Shown: one piece after another, positions 48,767 through 59,663 of the stretch
Layout of the letters: the number at the start of each line of letters is the position of its first letter
How positions within the stretch are numbered: position 1 is the first letter of the stretch
Source: Dermanyssus gallinae
Lineage: Eukaryota > Arthropoda > Arachnida > Mesostigmata > Dermanyssidae
Direction of reading: 5' to 3'
Assembly: GCA_003439945.1 (NCBI GenBank)
Contig: QVRM01002206.1
Location: 222,664-286,663, forward strand
DNA length: 64,000 nt
Program-made: the position numbers and the translations under genes
Notes under the pieces: model-generated
What the model was told of the DNA's origin: nothing
The model's input: the letters and a program-made list of their open reading frames with translations, nothing else
The model's database searches: none

Positions 48767-49160
48767 ATGAAATAAATCTAGACCCCGCTCCACTTGGTTG
48801 GTTGGTGCCGATATAACCCTCGTGCCTTCCTTACGCCACCGCCTCCCCAAGACAAAATCACAAGATAAGGTAGATATCATCGTAGACTCGTAGGTTGTAA
48901 AAATGTCCTTGTTGTTACTGGTGCCTTTGCTGGTGGTGCTATTGTTGTTGGTGTTGTTTCGGCGGCTGGCTGGCTGGCTGGCTCTCTGCTGAATTGGACT
49001 GTAAAGTTTGAGTCTAATGTGCGATACGGCACATGCTCTGGATGGACGGACGCCAAAGACAAGGACGCCCCTGCGATACCCGACGAAGATTACCTATTAC
49101 AAATTAGGCTGCCTATTACTGATTAGTTTCCGTTGGTTGCTATATATATATATATATATA

Positions 49161-49222
49161 AAATATTGTGATGATTTATTGATCATTTACAATACGTTTG
49201 CACACTCGGCAGTGCTCGCCTT
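49161..49222 (-). repeat. Small structured repeat (family S), copy 3
   Basis: Inverted orientation relative to the other five copies. It contains GTGATGATTTATTGATCATT and the complement of GCGAGCACTGCCGAG. TA arrays flank it on both sides (49140-49160 and 49223-49244). Confidence 0.9.
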
Positions 49223-49244
49223 ATATATATATATATATATATAT

Positions 49245-50281
49245 TTATTTATACAGCTATTGCATATATTCATGCTCTATGTTTAATAGACAGTGTCTTT
49301 CATGCTCTTGCCAATAAATTGACAGCAAATTGACGTTTATTTCTATGTGTGCAATACGCGCACCATTCGCCTACATATCTGAGCACAGGCACAAAGACAA
49401 CAATATGCTGACACAGCACCGACCGTTTGTTATATCGCAGTAAGGCTATGGAAGAACTACGAAGCAGCAGAGGCACAGAGAGAGAGAACAGAGACTTCAT
49501 GCCGACTTTGCATATTTATCATACTGTCGGAAAGAAAATAGCGAAACAGTCTTGCTCCAGAATGACAAGTTTTGGGTCAAGGTTTGCAGTGAACATTCTG
49601 GAATGATGAACTTTTTATCTTGCCTCTTTGCCCGTTGGTATTTCTTACAGGCGAGCCGCTACAGCAAAGATAGCAAAATATTCGAAATTCCTTGCATACT
49701 ACTATGTTTATATGTGTGTGTACTTGCAAGATTGTCTTAATGTACTTCAAGATCGTCGCGGGAAGAATACTAGTCTGAGAGAACCTTCATGTGTATATAT
49801 ATATATATATATATATATTATATTCGCTTGATAAGTGTGTGTACACATATCAGCCTTTTATATCAGGGGCGCTTACCGCTGTAGCTATTAATTACCCTTA
49901 TTGCACTCCCCCGTTTTCTCGCTTATGGGTTGAGCTCCTTCAATCGGGATAGCCTCTGCTTCATAATTTCGACCTGTGCCTTTTTTGCATCCGTGCCCTA
50001 TCCTAATGCCTCCCCTAACACACATACAAGTATGTGATACCGCCAAATATCGCATTTTCCACAGAGACTACACATTTTTCAATGTTGGAACAGTTTGGCT
50101 TTATGCACATATCATAGTGGTATCCGTGCCTGGTAATTCGGCACACTATTGTGCGAAATTCTTTGGCAAGCTCCTTCCCATTCCACCAGAGCAATAAGCT
50201 GGATTCTCGGTGTAGCTTTTAATTGCGAACTTTACGTTTCTTGTCTCTCTCTCTGAATATTTTGTAAGAGTCTAATATCTG
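49245..50281. other. Gap with no recognised gene
   Basis: Only short frames and one (TA)n array (about 49795-49818) are present. It is intronic if the proposed AMPK gamma first exon at 51.5 kb is correct. Confidence 0.45.
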
Positions 50282-50660
50282 GGTGCTAGTCGGGGCCTTG
50301 TCAAGTCCATGTTTTCAATCAGCGTTCTCTCTCCGCACAGTTCTAGGGCAAGTGTGTCTGACGCGTTTTTTGGCAATCCCAGTACATGTTTGGCAAAACA
50401 GACCTTTAACCTATCTAGAACTTTCAAATCACTCACTGTCAAGTGCGGTGCAACTGCGGATAGGCAGTATACTATGCTCTGGAGTACTTTGATTTTTGAA
50501 CAGTTGAATGCTGTTTTCCAGTCGACGTCAGGTAGGTCGCCTAGCAAGTAATTGCGACCGCAACTTTGCCCGTATCCCGTCAACATGTGTGCTGAGTGAG
50601 AGCGCTTCGGGCTAGGATAGCCCTAGATAAGTAAAGTTGTTGTCTACCTTTCTCCCGGCA
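50282..50660 (-). pseudogene. LINE reverse transcriptase C-terminal fragment
   Basis: On the minus strand NNFTYLGL near 50635 (usual FxYLGV), then after frame changes KVLQSIVYCLSAVAPHLTVS, DRLKVCFAKHVLGLPKNAS and ELCGERTLIENM. The last blocks are typical of the thumb region of Jockey/RTE-like LINEs (vLGLPKxxs, ELGexxL). It is a dead fragment without catalytic box. Confidence 0.75.
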
Positions 50661-51447
50661 CCTCCCGGTTATTTTTAAGCAATGACGTCTAGCAGCATAT
50701 TCTCTCTTCTACTAAAGCGCATTACATTTTTTTTGTGGTGATTGTAGGTTTTTTTCCCACACCAGTTTGTAGTTTTATTGAGGTAAAGCTGTACGTGATT
50801 GCGGTCGGGTTTTGTTCGAATTACAAGTCGTGTGCATGGAATGCGTGTGGGGCTTTAGTATCACGAAGCATATATAAATATATATATATATATCCAACTC
50901 ACGACAAGTTCCCGTAACTAAAGTGCTGCTCGCCGATGGCAGCAATAAAATAACTACAGCAGATAGGGAACACGTAAGCATCTAATGATTTTGTAATGCA
51001 AACATAGATAAGCACATCAGCTTCAATAAACAAAGCAACAACAACAACAACAATAACAACAACAACAACAACTAACAACTATAACAACAACAACAACAAC
51101 AACAACAACCGCCACTATCAGCAGCAACAGCAGCCACAATAAAACGAGGTGGTCTCTTCAGCTATCAAGTGAACAGCAGCAAATGTGCGCGTGGATGCCG
51201 TCACTGGCAGAGCATTTTCGTCATTGTGATGCAATGCCATCATGTGATGCCTGCCCTTTCAGGTGTACTACTCGCATACTCGTTTCAGACAAAAGGCGCG
51301 AACCGAAGCCGGAGCGCGCCTTTGGTCAGCGCTAGCTGGACATGACAGTTGCCTGTTGCCAATTTATAGTGCGGGCTGTTCCGCCTCTGCGAACGCTGAT
51401 GCGGCGAACTGTGAGCAGAGCAGGCATCAAGTCACCCGTCGACTCAC

Positions 51448-51559
51448 CCAGTCGACGCCGTCCAACGGCGAAGGAAGGTTCGCTCCTACCCTGCCCTCTG
51501 ACCAGAAACTCTGACTCAGAGAACATCGAAGCCAACACAGAATTGAATCGCCACGCCAT
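51448..51559 (-). CDS. Proposed first coding exon of AMPK gamma
   Basis: ATG at 51559 in good context (GGCATGG) opens 37 codons. They end RRRLG in phase 1 before a strong donor (G then GTGAGTC) at 51448. The next exon at 45663 needs exactly a phase-1 donor, giving [12 protein letters not shown] with a consistent basic, Ser-rich character. It is GC-rich relative to its surroundings. The 5.8-kb intron and lack of homology in this variable N-terminal region keep this tentative. An upstream exon spliced in at an AG before the ATG is possible. Confidence 0.4.
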
Positions 51560-51681
51560 GCCGCTCCGTAGGCTTCATACGCTCTCAAATGATAGCTCCT
51601 CTTCATAAATATCACAATTCAATCATTCGTGAATGTGTTGTGATCTTATACAGGAGTTAATTACACGTCTTAACAGATATA

Positions 51682-51765
51682 TCACAGGACGCTCTTGAGG
51701 TTAATTGAGACAATAGTGCACAGATATACAAATGTGCTTATATGTGTTCGCTATACTCAGCAGTC

Positions 51766-51800
<35 letters not shown>

Positions 51801-51883
51801 ACTGCTGAGTATAGCGAACACATATAAGCACATCTGTATATCTGTGCACTATTGTCTCAATTAACCTCAAAAACGCCCTGTGA
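51682..51883. repeat. Palindrome with arms of about 85 bp and a (TA)n core
   Basis: The left arm (TCACAGGACGCTC ... ACTCAGCAGTCG) and right arm (its complement, ending CGCCCTGTGA) differ at only a few positions. About 30 bp of TA lies between (51767-51796). The tips read TCACAGG. It resembles a foldback element end-to-end or an inverted duplication. Confidence 0.9.
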
Positions 51884-52420
51884 AAAATCTCAAATCATCA
51901 TTTACCTATATATATATATATATATATAAAGAACTACATGTTTGTATAGTAATATAGTTGTAATTTGTATAGTAGAAATATAGTATTAAAGTAATCAAAT
52001 ATCATCGAGCTAACTGCGTAAGGGAAATAACTCACAAGTATCGATATGTGGATAGGACACGACTGGTCGCAAAAACGGCCCACACAGCCGACGTCAGGAT
52101 CGTGAAAGTCTCTTTGATGGCAGACTTTATGGTGAAACTCATCAAATGCAAATAGCCGGACACAGACTGCCAGTTGGGTTGTAGTGGTCTCTGCCAGTTC
52201 TGCGTGACCATTGCTGGCTATTCGATGAAGTTTCCTTGAACAGCATGACCTTAATTTATGAAATTTATATATGGTTTTTAAAATATGAAAAACACGGCGA
52301 AATTTAGATAAACTAGTCGGTTTTCGCGTTCCGCAGTCAAAAAATATCTAATTTGAAAAACGCGGGCTTTACCTTATCTAGTTTTTCGCGCTGTGATACG
52401 CTGAGATGTTCCCATGTGAC

Positions 52421-52601
52421 CTAAACTTTTCGGCCTGACTCTCAGCCCAGATTTAACGTGCATGGGGCTGCTTTTCGCATCGCTTCATAGACGAACCCCC
52501 ATAATACATACAAATGTGCAACGGTGGGGCTCAAACCCGCGCACCTATGTGTCTCGTCTGGTCGCGAGGCCCAGGCGAATGCATCACGTCACAGGACTGG
52601 A
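52421..52601 (-). mobile_element. SINE family C, with perfect target duplication
   Basis: The body blocks (TTTCGGCCTGACTCTCAGCC, ATTTAACGTGCATGGGG, CATACAAATGTGCAACGG) and a B-box complement GGGGCTCAAACCC are present. CCCATGTGAC flanks it at 52411-52420 and again at 52602-52611, a 10-bp target-site duplication. Confidence 0.9.
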
Positions 52602-52611
52602 CCCATGTGAC

Positions 52612-53252
52612 AGGGATACCGTAGACCGCCAAAGAAACAATCTTCAGGTTAAAAAGTGCTTTTAGCAAGCTCAGAGAGTTTGATTGGGGCTTTTCAATAC
52701 AGGCTAATGGCCATCAATAATGATGCGCCTACTGCAGGAGTTTTTCTCCATTTTGTGTGTTCCTGTTTGTTGGACTGACCCCCGACTGATTGCCGCCACC
52801 GCGTTCTGCCTTCAAGAAGAAGTGTTCAATTCAGGTTGGCGGAAAATGACGGAAAATACGTCGACCCGATGGCCAAATCATTAAGTCATCGAGGTGTTCA
52901 CGAGCTTCAGCAGCCAGTCAGCCCTAAAAGCTCGGTCTCAAACACGGTTCGCCGACATGACCGTCGACTTCATCGTCTACTTTTCGTAATCGTGGCAAAC
53001 GTGGGGGGGGGGGGTTGTCTCCACCACCCCCAACAGCATCGATCAGTGTCCACTGCAACCATTTTTGGTCAATAAATGAGATGATGATTAGCCACCTCGT
53101 CTATCTACCTCGTAATTAACTCAAGTACGCGAGCGAAGACAAACGCACGCATGCGGCAAACAACTACGCCAGCTATTATTTTGATTCGTATTCATTCCAG
53201 TAGGACTAATAGTTGGTCTTTGTTTTATGATTGCAAATTCTGTACTCGTTTG

Positions 53253-53289
<37 letters not shown>

Positions 53290-53460
53290 AAGAGAAAAAA
53301 GAGAGAGTTGAAGAGACTCGGCAGGTGTGCAACCAGTGGCATCCGCCTCTGAGCGTCGTTATTCGGCGAATCGGTGGCCCAAAATATCCACCGTAGTACA
53401 CACACGCGCAGATATATATATACAAATCGTTTAGCTAGCTTAATGTTGACGCGATGACGC

Positions 53461-53505
<45 letters not shown>

Positions 53506-53996
53506 CATACATATATAGCTTAGCTTGAATGTTGACGTAATGACGACACGCTGGAATGCAAATTTAGTCTATACATTCTAGCCGATCCATGTTCACTCGC
53601 TCGACTACATAGAGGTCACTAACAGCCGCCGCTGTTGCTGTTGCTGCTGCGGCTGCTAGAGTTCCAGTCGCTAGCATTGGAACGTGTTGTGGTTTTGATG
53701 GGAGCGCCACAGCCGGGAGGCCAACGAGAGCCGCCGAGTGTTCTTGGACTCTCTCGAACGTGTCTGCTGCTGCTACCACCACCACCACGATCACCTAGGG
53801 TAGATCATCCCCTATCCATCTACCTAGCTACGCTCCTCGCGTACCACTGTCGTGTTTCTGTTCTTCTTCCTGTTATGGCTACGGCTGAATCGGCAATACG
53901 TGCTGCAGCTGTTGCTGTTGCTTCTGCTAGTAAGGCTTACGTGTAGGCAATTTCTATACGAAACGCGACAGCGCGGCAAAAGGAGGGGCGAAGACA
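52612..53996. other. Gap with no recognised gene
   Basis: It contains a G9 run near 53005, (TA)n at about 53258-53283 and 53464-53502, and an Ala-rich minus frame at 53564-53794 that is not supported by homology. Confidence 0.45.
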
Positions 53997-54007
53997 AACT
54001 GATTGTA

Positions 54008-54202
54008 AAAAAAACTTTCGGAGCTGACTCTCAGCCAAGATTTAACGTCCATGGGACTGCTTTTCCTTGTATTGCTTTGCAAGACGGACCCCCATAAATA
54101 CAAATCGGTGCAACGGTGGAGCCCGAACCCGCGCGCACCTCGGTGTCTCCTCCGGTCGCGAGGCGCAGACGAATGCACCATGCCACCGGGCTCGACGAAC
54201 TG
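54008..54202 (-). mobile_element. SINE family C, with target duplication
   Basis: Near full-length: CTGACTCTCAGCCAAGATTT, CCCATAAATACAAAT, B-box complement GGAGCCCGAACCC, and head complement CATGCCACCGGGCTCGAC. The 11-bp AACTGATTGTA at 53997-54007 recurs at 54203-54213. A run of A (eight) sits at the SINE tail side. Confidence 0.9.
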
Positions 54203-54213
54203 AACTGATTGTA

Positions 54214-54897
54214 CAACGCAACGTTTACTGCACTAGCGCAGTTAACGCGCAAAAAATGACGTCCGATTCGAACGGACGCAAAACGAAACGAAATGCCTAC
54301 GTACTGGAGGCGCAACACAGGCGCACAGTCTGAATTTAGTTAGAGACTCGATTGCTCAACCACACCCCCAACAACCCCTCACCCCACCCACCCTGTTAAC
54401 TCGAAATCGACGGGTTCTTCTAAAGACCCAAAGCTCGCGTGCACGACATGAGTTGATACGACAACAGTTGCAGGCAGTACTGCATGTTATATCTTGTCAC
54501 ATTGGTCAACACGCACGCAACACTGTAGAGTCATCGGCGATTTCCCCCTATGATTTTCTACGAATCGCACGCCGAATCGAATTGAAACGTCGCAAATGAC
54601 GAGACCGCATGCACTCTAGTATAGCAACAACACTTTGCGCGCGCTCCACACGTCTTTACCAACACCAACTAACACAATATCGAGCCCCACAACTACTGTA
54701 TATAGAGTAATGCCGTAGCATTAATAGTCATACAATAGCATGAGAACATATTACGCACATATGTTCTCATGTTCCCGTTCTCTCACCTCTCCTCCACAAA
54801 CAAACCCCGCTCAGTGTGTATCCATATTGATTAGATGAGAATTGGATTGAGTTGGTGGTAGGATTGGAATTCAATCCAATTCTACTACCAACAATAA

Positions 54898-54957
<60 letters not shown>

Positions 54958-55508
54958 TGATAATAACACGACATCACTTAGTACAGTCTAAAATCGGTTT
55001 AGTATAGAACTCCTTTCACCCTGCCGTGCAACATGAGACACTGAAAGTTGAGAAACAAACCTATAGACAAACACGTGTATTTCAACAAGATCTCAATGTT
55101 TGCCTCAACTTTGAGGCAAAGTTAAGGCGATATTACAACATTCACGTTCAGCCGTTTTGCTTTTGGTCCCGGATAACAGATTGCCGTTATCAGCTCATGA
55201 TCATAGCAACGTGGCTTCTCGCTTCCTTACTTCGTGATGTGAATAATACGAATCCTAGAAATATTAGAACACCTTCCGTTATTCGCGAGGAGAGCTGCAA
55301 ACATTAATCGCACAGTACAGAAACAGAATGAATGCACCACCCCACTAAACTAAAAGTTCGCGTCGTGGGTGCATATGTTTTGCAACATTCATTTAGGAAG
55401 AGTACATTAGAGTTCTCTGTCGTTCTGGTAGGCAGCAGCTCGATCCGTACATGTACATCCAAGTGCTAAATTCGAATGACCACTATTTAGTCAGTTAGAT
55501 GGCTTTTT

Positions 55509-55558
<50 letters not shown>

Positions 55559-55940
55559 GTATACAGCATGCCATTCGGCGTCTCTGGGTCGATACATGCA
55601 TTCGTATCAATGTACGCATACAACATATGTGTTGCTAGGCGCAAAAAACACCGTGGGCGTGTCGCTCGACGATCGCCCGAACGAAGCGAGTAGGGAAGAA
55701 CCTGAAACTCTAATCGATGCGGCTAAGATAAAAATACATCGAGATACAGCGCGCTTGGGAACGCGGCGACATCAACAACAACAACTACAACAGGGTTCTC
55801 TGTCTGCTGGCCCGGAGTCACAGGAGAAAGTGTCCTTCAAACGCATACTTGTCGGGTTGCTGAACAGTCTGCCGTGAGCCTGTGTTGCCGATTAAGGCTA
55901 ATGTCTATAGAATACAAATGCATGTATATATGTATATATA

Positions 55941-55979
<39 letters not shown>

Positions 55980-56704
55980 CGCTACAAATTATACCGTGGA
56001 AAAAAATAATTTTAACGAAACACATACGTACGCATTATGCACACAACAATCGTGTCGGACTAATAAACGCTTGCGACAAATGTGCCATGTCGTGGTCGAT
56101 TGTGTTTTTCGTATGGGAATAGTGAATACTAATCATCATCATCATCGTCACCACTACCACCATAATTAATTTCGCAGCACCCGTTCGTAAATGAGCAGAG
56201 TCTGCCGGTTCGAGTCAAAACGCAGATCGCCAACATAGAACACCATCTGTGCTGCCAGGCGTGTTCGAAGCATCATGCGTTTTCCTGTCTCTCTGGCTGG
56301 CCTTTGCAAACAGCTCACTGCACTGCCTCTCGAGAATAACATGCCGAGAGAGCAGCTGACAACTGTATAAGTGTCAATGTTATATGCAATATGAGTAAAC
56401 TAAATGTCATGATGATATAGAGTACATCATGCATCCGCAGCAGCAGCGGCAGCGGCAGTGACCCCGGGCGGACGTAATGTCAAACCCGTTGGAGTAGAAA
56501 GAAATAAGTGTCTGCTGACCAGGAGAGATGCTGTTACTGTTCAGAGGCTCCGTCGGCGAGCAGCGCACAACAGGAAGATGAGACTGGCATAAAGTCGGCA
56601 CTGCTCTCCGCTACGGCGAGACAGGCAGCAAATTCCAAAATGACGCGCCATCGTACCGTTAAAATCCTACGTAGGCGAGTTTATCTGTCAGTCTGCGTGT
56701 GTGT

Positions 56705-56734
<30 letters not shown>
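54214..56734. other. Gap with no supported gene
   Basis: It contains a 42-bp palindrome at 54851-54892 (GTTGGTGGTAGGATTGGA and its near complement), TA arrays at about 54903-54953, 55510-55556 and 55937-55976, and a plus-strand frame 55596-55877 with a polar, Gln-rich product of unknown nature. No RNA gene was seen. Confidence 0.45.
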
Positions 56735-56735
<1 letters not shown>

Positions 56736-56803
56736 GAAAGGTTAGGCGAGCACTGCCGAGTGTGCAAACAAAATGTAAATGATTAATAAATCATCACAAT
56801 ATT

Positions 56804-56809
<6 letters not shown>
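56735..56809 (+). repeat. Small structured repeat (family S), copy 4
   Basis: The fullest form: TA array, AGAAAGGTTAGGCGAGCAC, the two hairpins, then TTTTCTA and a TA array. The short ends AGAAA and TTTTCT are mutually complementary. Confidence 0.9.
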
Positions 56810-56844
<35 letters not shown>

Positions 56845-56850
56845 AGGAGG

Positions 56851-56877
<27 letters not shown>

Positions 56878-56882
<5 letters not shown>

Positions 56883-57720
56883 GAGCATTATTTGTGCCTA
56901 TGTATTTGTATATCTATCTGTCTGTCTGAACGTAATTCGTGATGATAATGACGATGACTTCGTCAGTATATGGATGTGCTAGCTGCCTAATCGAACGAGT
57001 ACGAAGGGGTCGAATAGTCGTCGGTGGCTAAAATTCAATCAGATACAGTACGAAATTCCGAGCAGATTTAAGGAGATGGAGGTTTGGCAGAACGGACGGG
57101 CAGAATAACGCGAAGACGACACAAGAAGCTGCAGGAAGGAAACGCCTTAGCAGAAGCAGACGAAGCAGACGCAACATAAAAAATGACGACAAACCAGAAA
57201 ACAATGAGGAAATAATAAGAAGGAGATGAAGACGAATTCATTTGAGTGTAAAGTTGGTAGCAGCAATAATGGTGGTCGGTGTCCGTCAACGTGATCTTCA
57301 TAGCCTGCAAAAAAAAGACTGCGGCGGACGCCTACTACGTGGCTAATCTGGCCACTTCTGGTCTCTCATCTCAATGCGATATACCCGCCTCCATTCTCCG
57401 AACTTCTGAATACGCTCCGCGATTTTGTTCGTTTTGTGCTGACTTCTCCACGAGTATAAATTGAACAGAATTCCAGTCCAATTAATAAGCAAAAGAGAGA
57501 ACGCCTTTTTTTTAACAAGGACGAATCAACTTGTCGTTGAGACAATAATAATGATTGTTATAATCGTTATCATAATTATTTCTATTAGAATATCATAGAC
57601 AGTCTTCTGTACATCCTACTGGTTAGAATATCGGTGATAAAGCGCTAAGAAAGAGTCTCACTACCAGAGCTTTGGAGCGACGACGACTCTTATGCGACGA
57701 CCCCTACGGAAATTTGTGTG

Positions 57721-57791
<71 letters not shown>

Positions 57792-58521
57792 CCAAACATA
57801 TTCAAGAATACGAAACTATGAAAATAGTCGTTATAGGAACGTGAATCTCAAAGAGTAGTCCGCTAATGCGGCTCAGGTTACGCCTCTGGTTGTTTTCGAC
57901 GGGACAAAAATGGGTACACATAGATATTAGTAGATGGTCGGCGACCTTGGCGCACACACATCAAAGCTCTGGCGGGGCTGATTCCGACGCGACAACAATG
58001 CACGCACGCCACTTCGCCAGGTTGAGCCTAGCTGCCGCGATTTGCAGATTGATTTGATTTCGAATTGTTCTAAATACGCACTACATGAATTATTATTTGA
58101 ACTGAATGATGTTTATAAGCGTGCGGCCTTTGAACTCTGCGTAGATGGGACGCTCTCTGCAGGCAGGCATGCATGCATTCATACACGCTACGCCCAAAGA
58201 TACACACAAAAGCAGAGAGAAAAGAGACGTAAGTTCTTTCTCCGTATGACCATCATCAACCGACAACAAACCGACGAGCCAGTGAGCGGCGTCGGGTCGG
58301 CGAGGCTCATCCTGCGGCAGGACGACACGGAGCGCCATCATACCTCCTGAGTTCTATGTGGCTGACTGACCAGCTGGGTGATGTCCTCACCCCCCCCACA
58401 CTTCATTGCATTGTTTGGCAGCCGCAGAAGCAATAGCTAGTCTGCCTGTCTGTTAGTCAGTCAACAGCGAGTGCTACACAGACACGTATGCGTGTATATG
58501 CTTAAAAGTGGTATTGTACGA

Positions 58522-58576
<55 letters not shown>
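56878..58576. other. Gap with no supported gene
   Basis: It contains (ATT)n at about 57721-57792. A minus frame at 57068-57310 begins after a strong T-rich acceptor-like site (TTTTTTTTTGCAG) near 57303 but shows no domain. A GC-richer segment near 58240-58340 has open frames on both strands without recognisable product. Confidence 0.4.
57721..57792. repeat. (ATT)n microsatellite, about 24 units
   Basis: Uninterrupted ATT/TTA trinucleotide run. Confidence 0.95.
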
Positions 58577-58647
58577 TAAAGGTTAGGCGAGCACTGCCGA
58601 GTGTGCAAACAAATTGCAAATGATTAATAAATCATCAAAACATTTTC

Positions 58648-58650
<3 letters not shown>
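58577..58650 (+). repeat. Small structured repeat (family S), copy 5
   Basis: Matches copy 4 in the AAAGGTTAGGCGAGCACTGC start and the AATGATTAATAAATCATC hairpin. It is separated from copy 6 by about 24 bp of TA, so the two form a tandem pair. Confidence 0.9.
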
Positions 58651-58674
<24 letters not shown>

Positions 58675-58679
<5 letters not shown>

Positions 58680-58746
58680 GGTCAGGCGAGCAGTGCCGAG
58701 TGTGCAAATATATTTTAAATGATTATTAAACCATCACAATCTTTTC

Positions 58747-58748
<2 letters not shown>
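58675..58748 (+). repeat. Small structured repeat (family S), copy 6
   Basis: The most diverged copy (GCGAGCAGTGCCGAGTGTGC, AACCATCAC). It is followed by (TA)n at about 58752-58780. Confidence 0.88.
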
Positions 58749-58783
<35 letters not shown>

Positions 58784-59076
58784 AGGACACCACACGCGCA
58801 TGTCACTATCGCTGCAGATATGCTGATGAAAATCTTCAACATAAGAATATAACACCATTTTTGTTCTTATGAATAGAATAAAACAATACATGTAACGGCC
58901 ATTTTTGTTTTGGTATGCTTACGATTATTATTCGCACGGGGAGGGCGGATGACCAGAGCATGATTGCCCAGCTGATCTGAGCTGTAATGTCATCCACCCA
59001 GGCGTATAGTGTGGCATATACATGTGTGTGGATGAAATATTTTGCTAAACTATGTCCGTATACGCACGCATTCTTT

Positions 59077-59196
59077 TGGTGGAGGAGGGTGAATGCTTTT
59101 ACGCACTGTTGCTACGAGTGCGAGGTGTTCCCCCTATCGAGCAGTGTGGTACTCGACCCTGGCGGTTGAATGTTGGTCCGCCAAGACCCCTACCCA
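59077..59196 (+). repeat. Dispersed repeat of about 115 bp, copy 2
   Basis: Partner of 27800-27915, same orientation, ending in TACCCA next to a (TA)n array. Confidence 0.6.
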
Positions 59197-59562
59197 TATA
59201 TATATATATATATATATACCACAGGATGCAAAATGAGAGTATAATTTTCGAACAGGAGAGCAAAAACTGCACGCAGTACAGACACGGTACACTAATTATA
59301 TGATCTCCCGGTGGCGACCCGTGTCGCTCGGGAGCTCGTTATCAAGGTCGCACGTAGAACCAGCCGTACACTGTGACGATTTAGCTACGTCAAGGTCACG
59401 CCCTACGCATATATGTATGTAGGCAAATAGGCATGTACAAAAGTATACATAAATATAAGTATAAATATTAGTGTCATTAGTTTGCGAATTATTCGGCATT
59501 TATTCGCGGACACGATTTATAACGATAAAGCGATCACTTGGTTATTTAAGCTATGAAAGTTT

Positions 59563-59663
<101 letters not shown>

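Noticed and set aside
53564..53794. Ala-rich 76-codon minus frame
   Set aside because: Translated GCT/GCC repeat with no homology or supporting splice sites.
57068..57310. Minus-strand exon after a strong T-rich acceptor-like site
   Set aside because: The product has no recognisable domain and no phase-compatible partner exon was identified.
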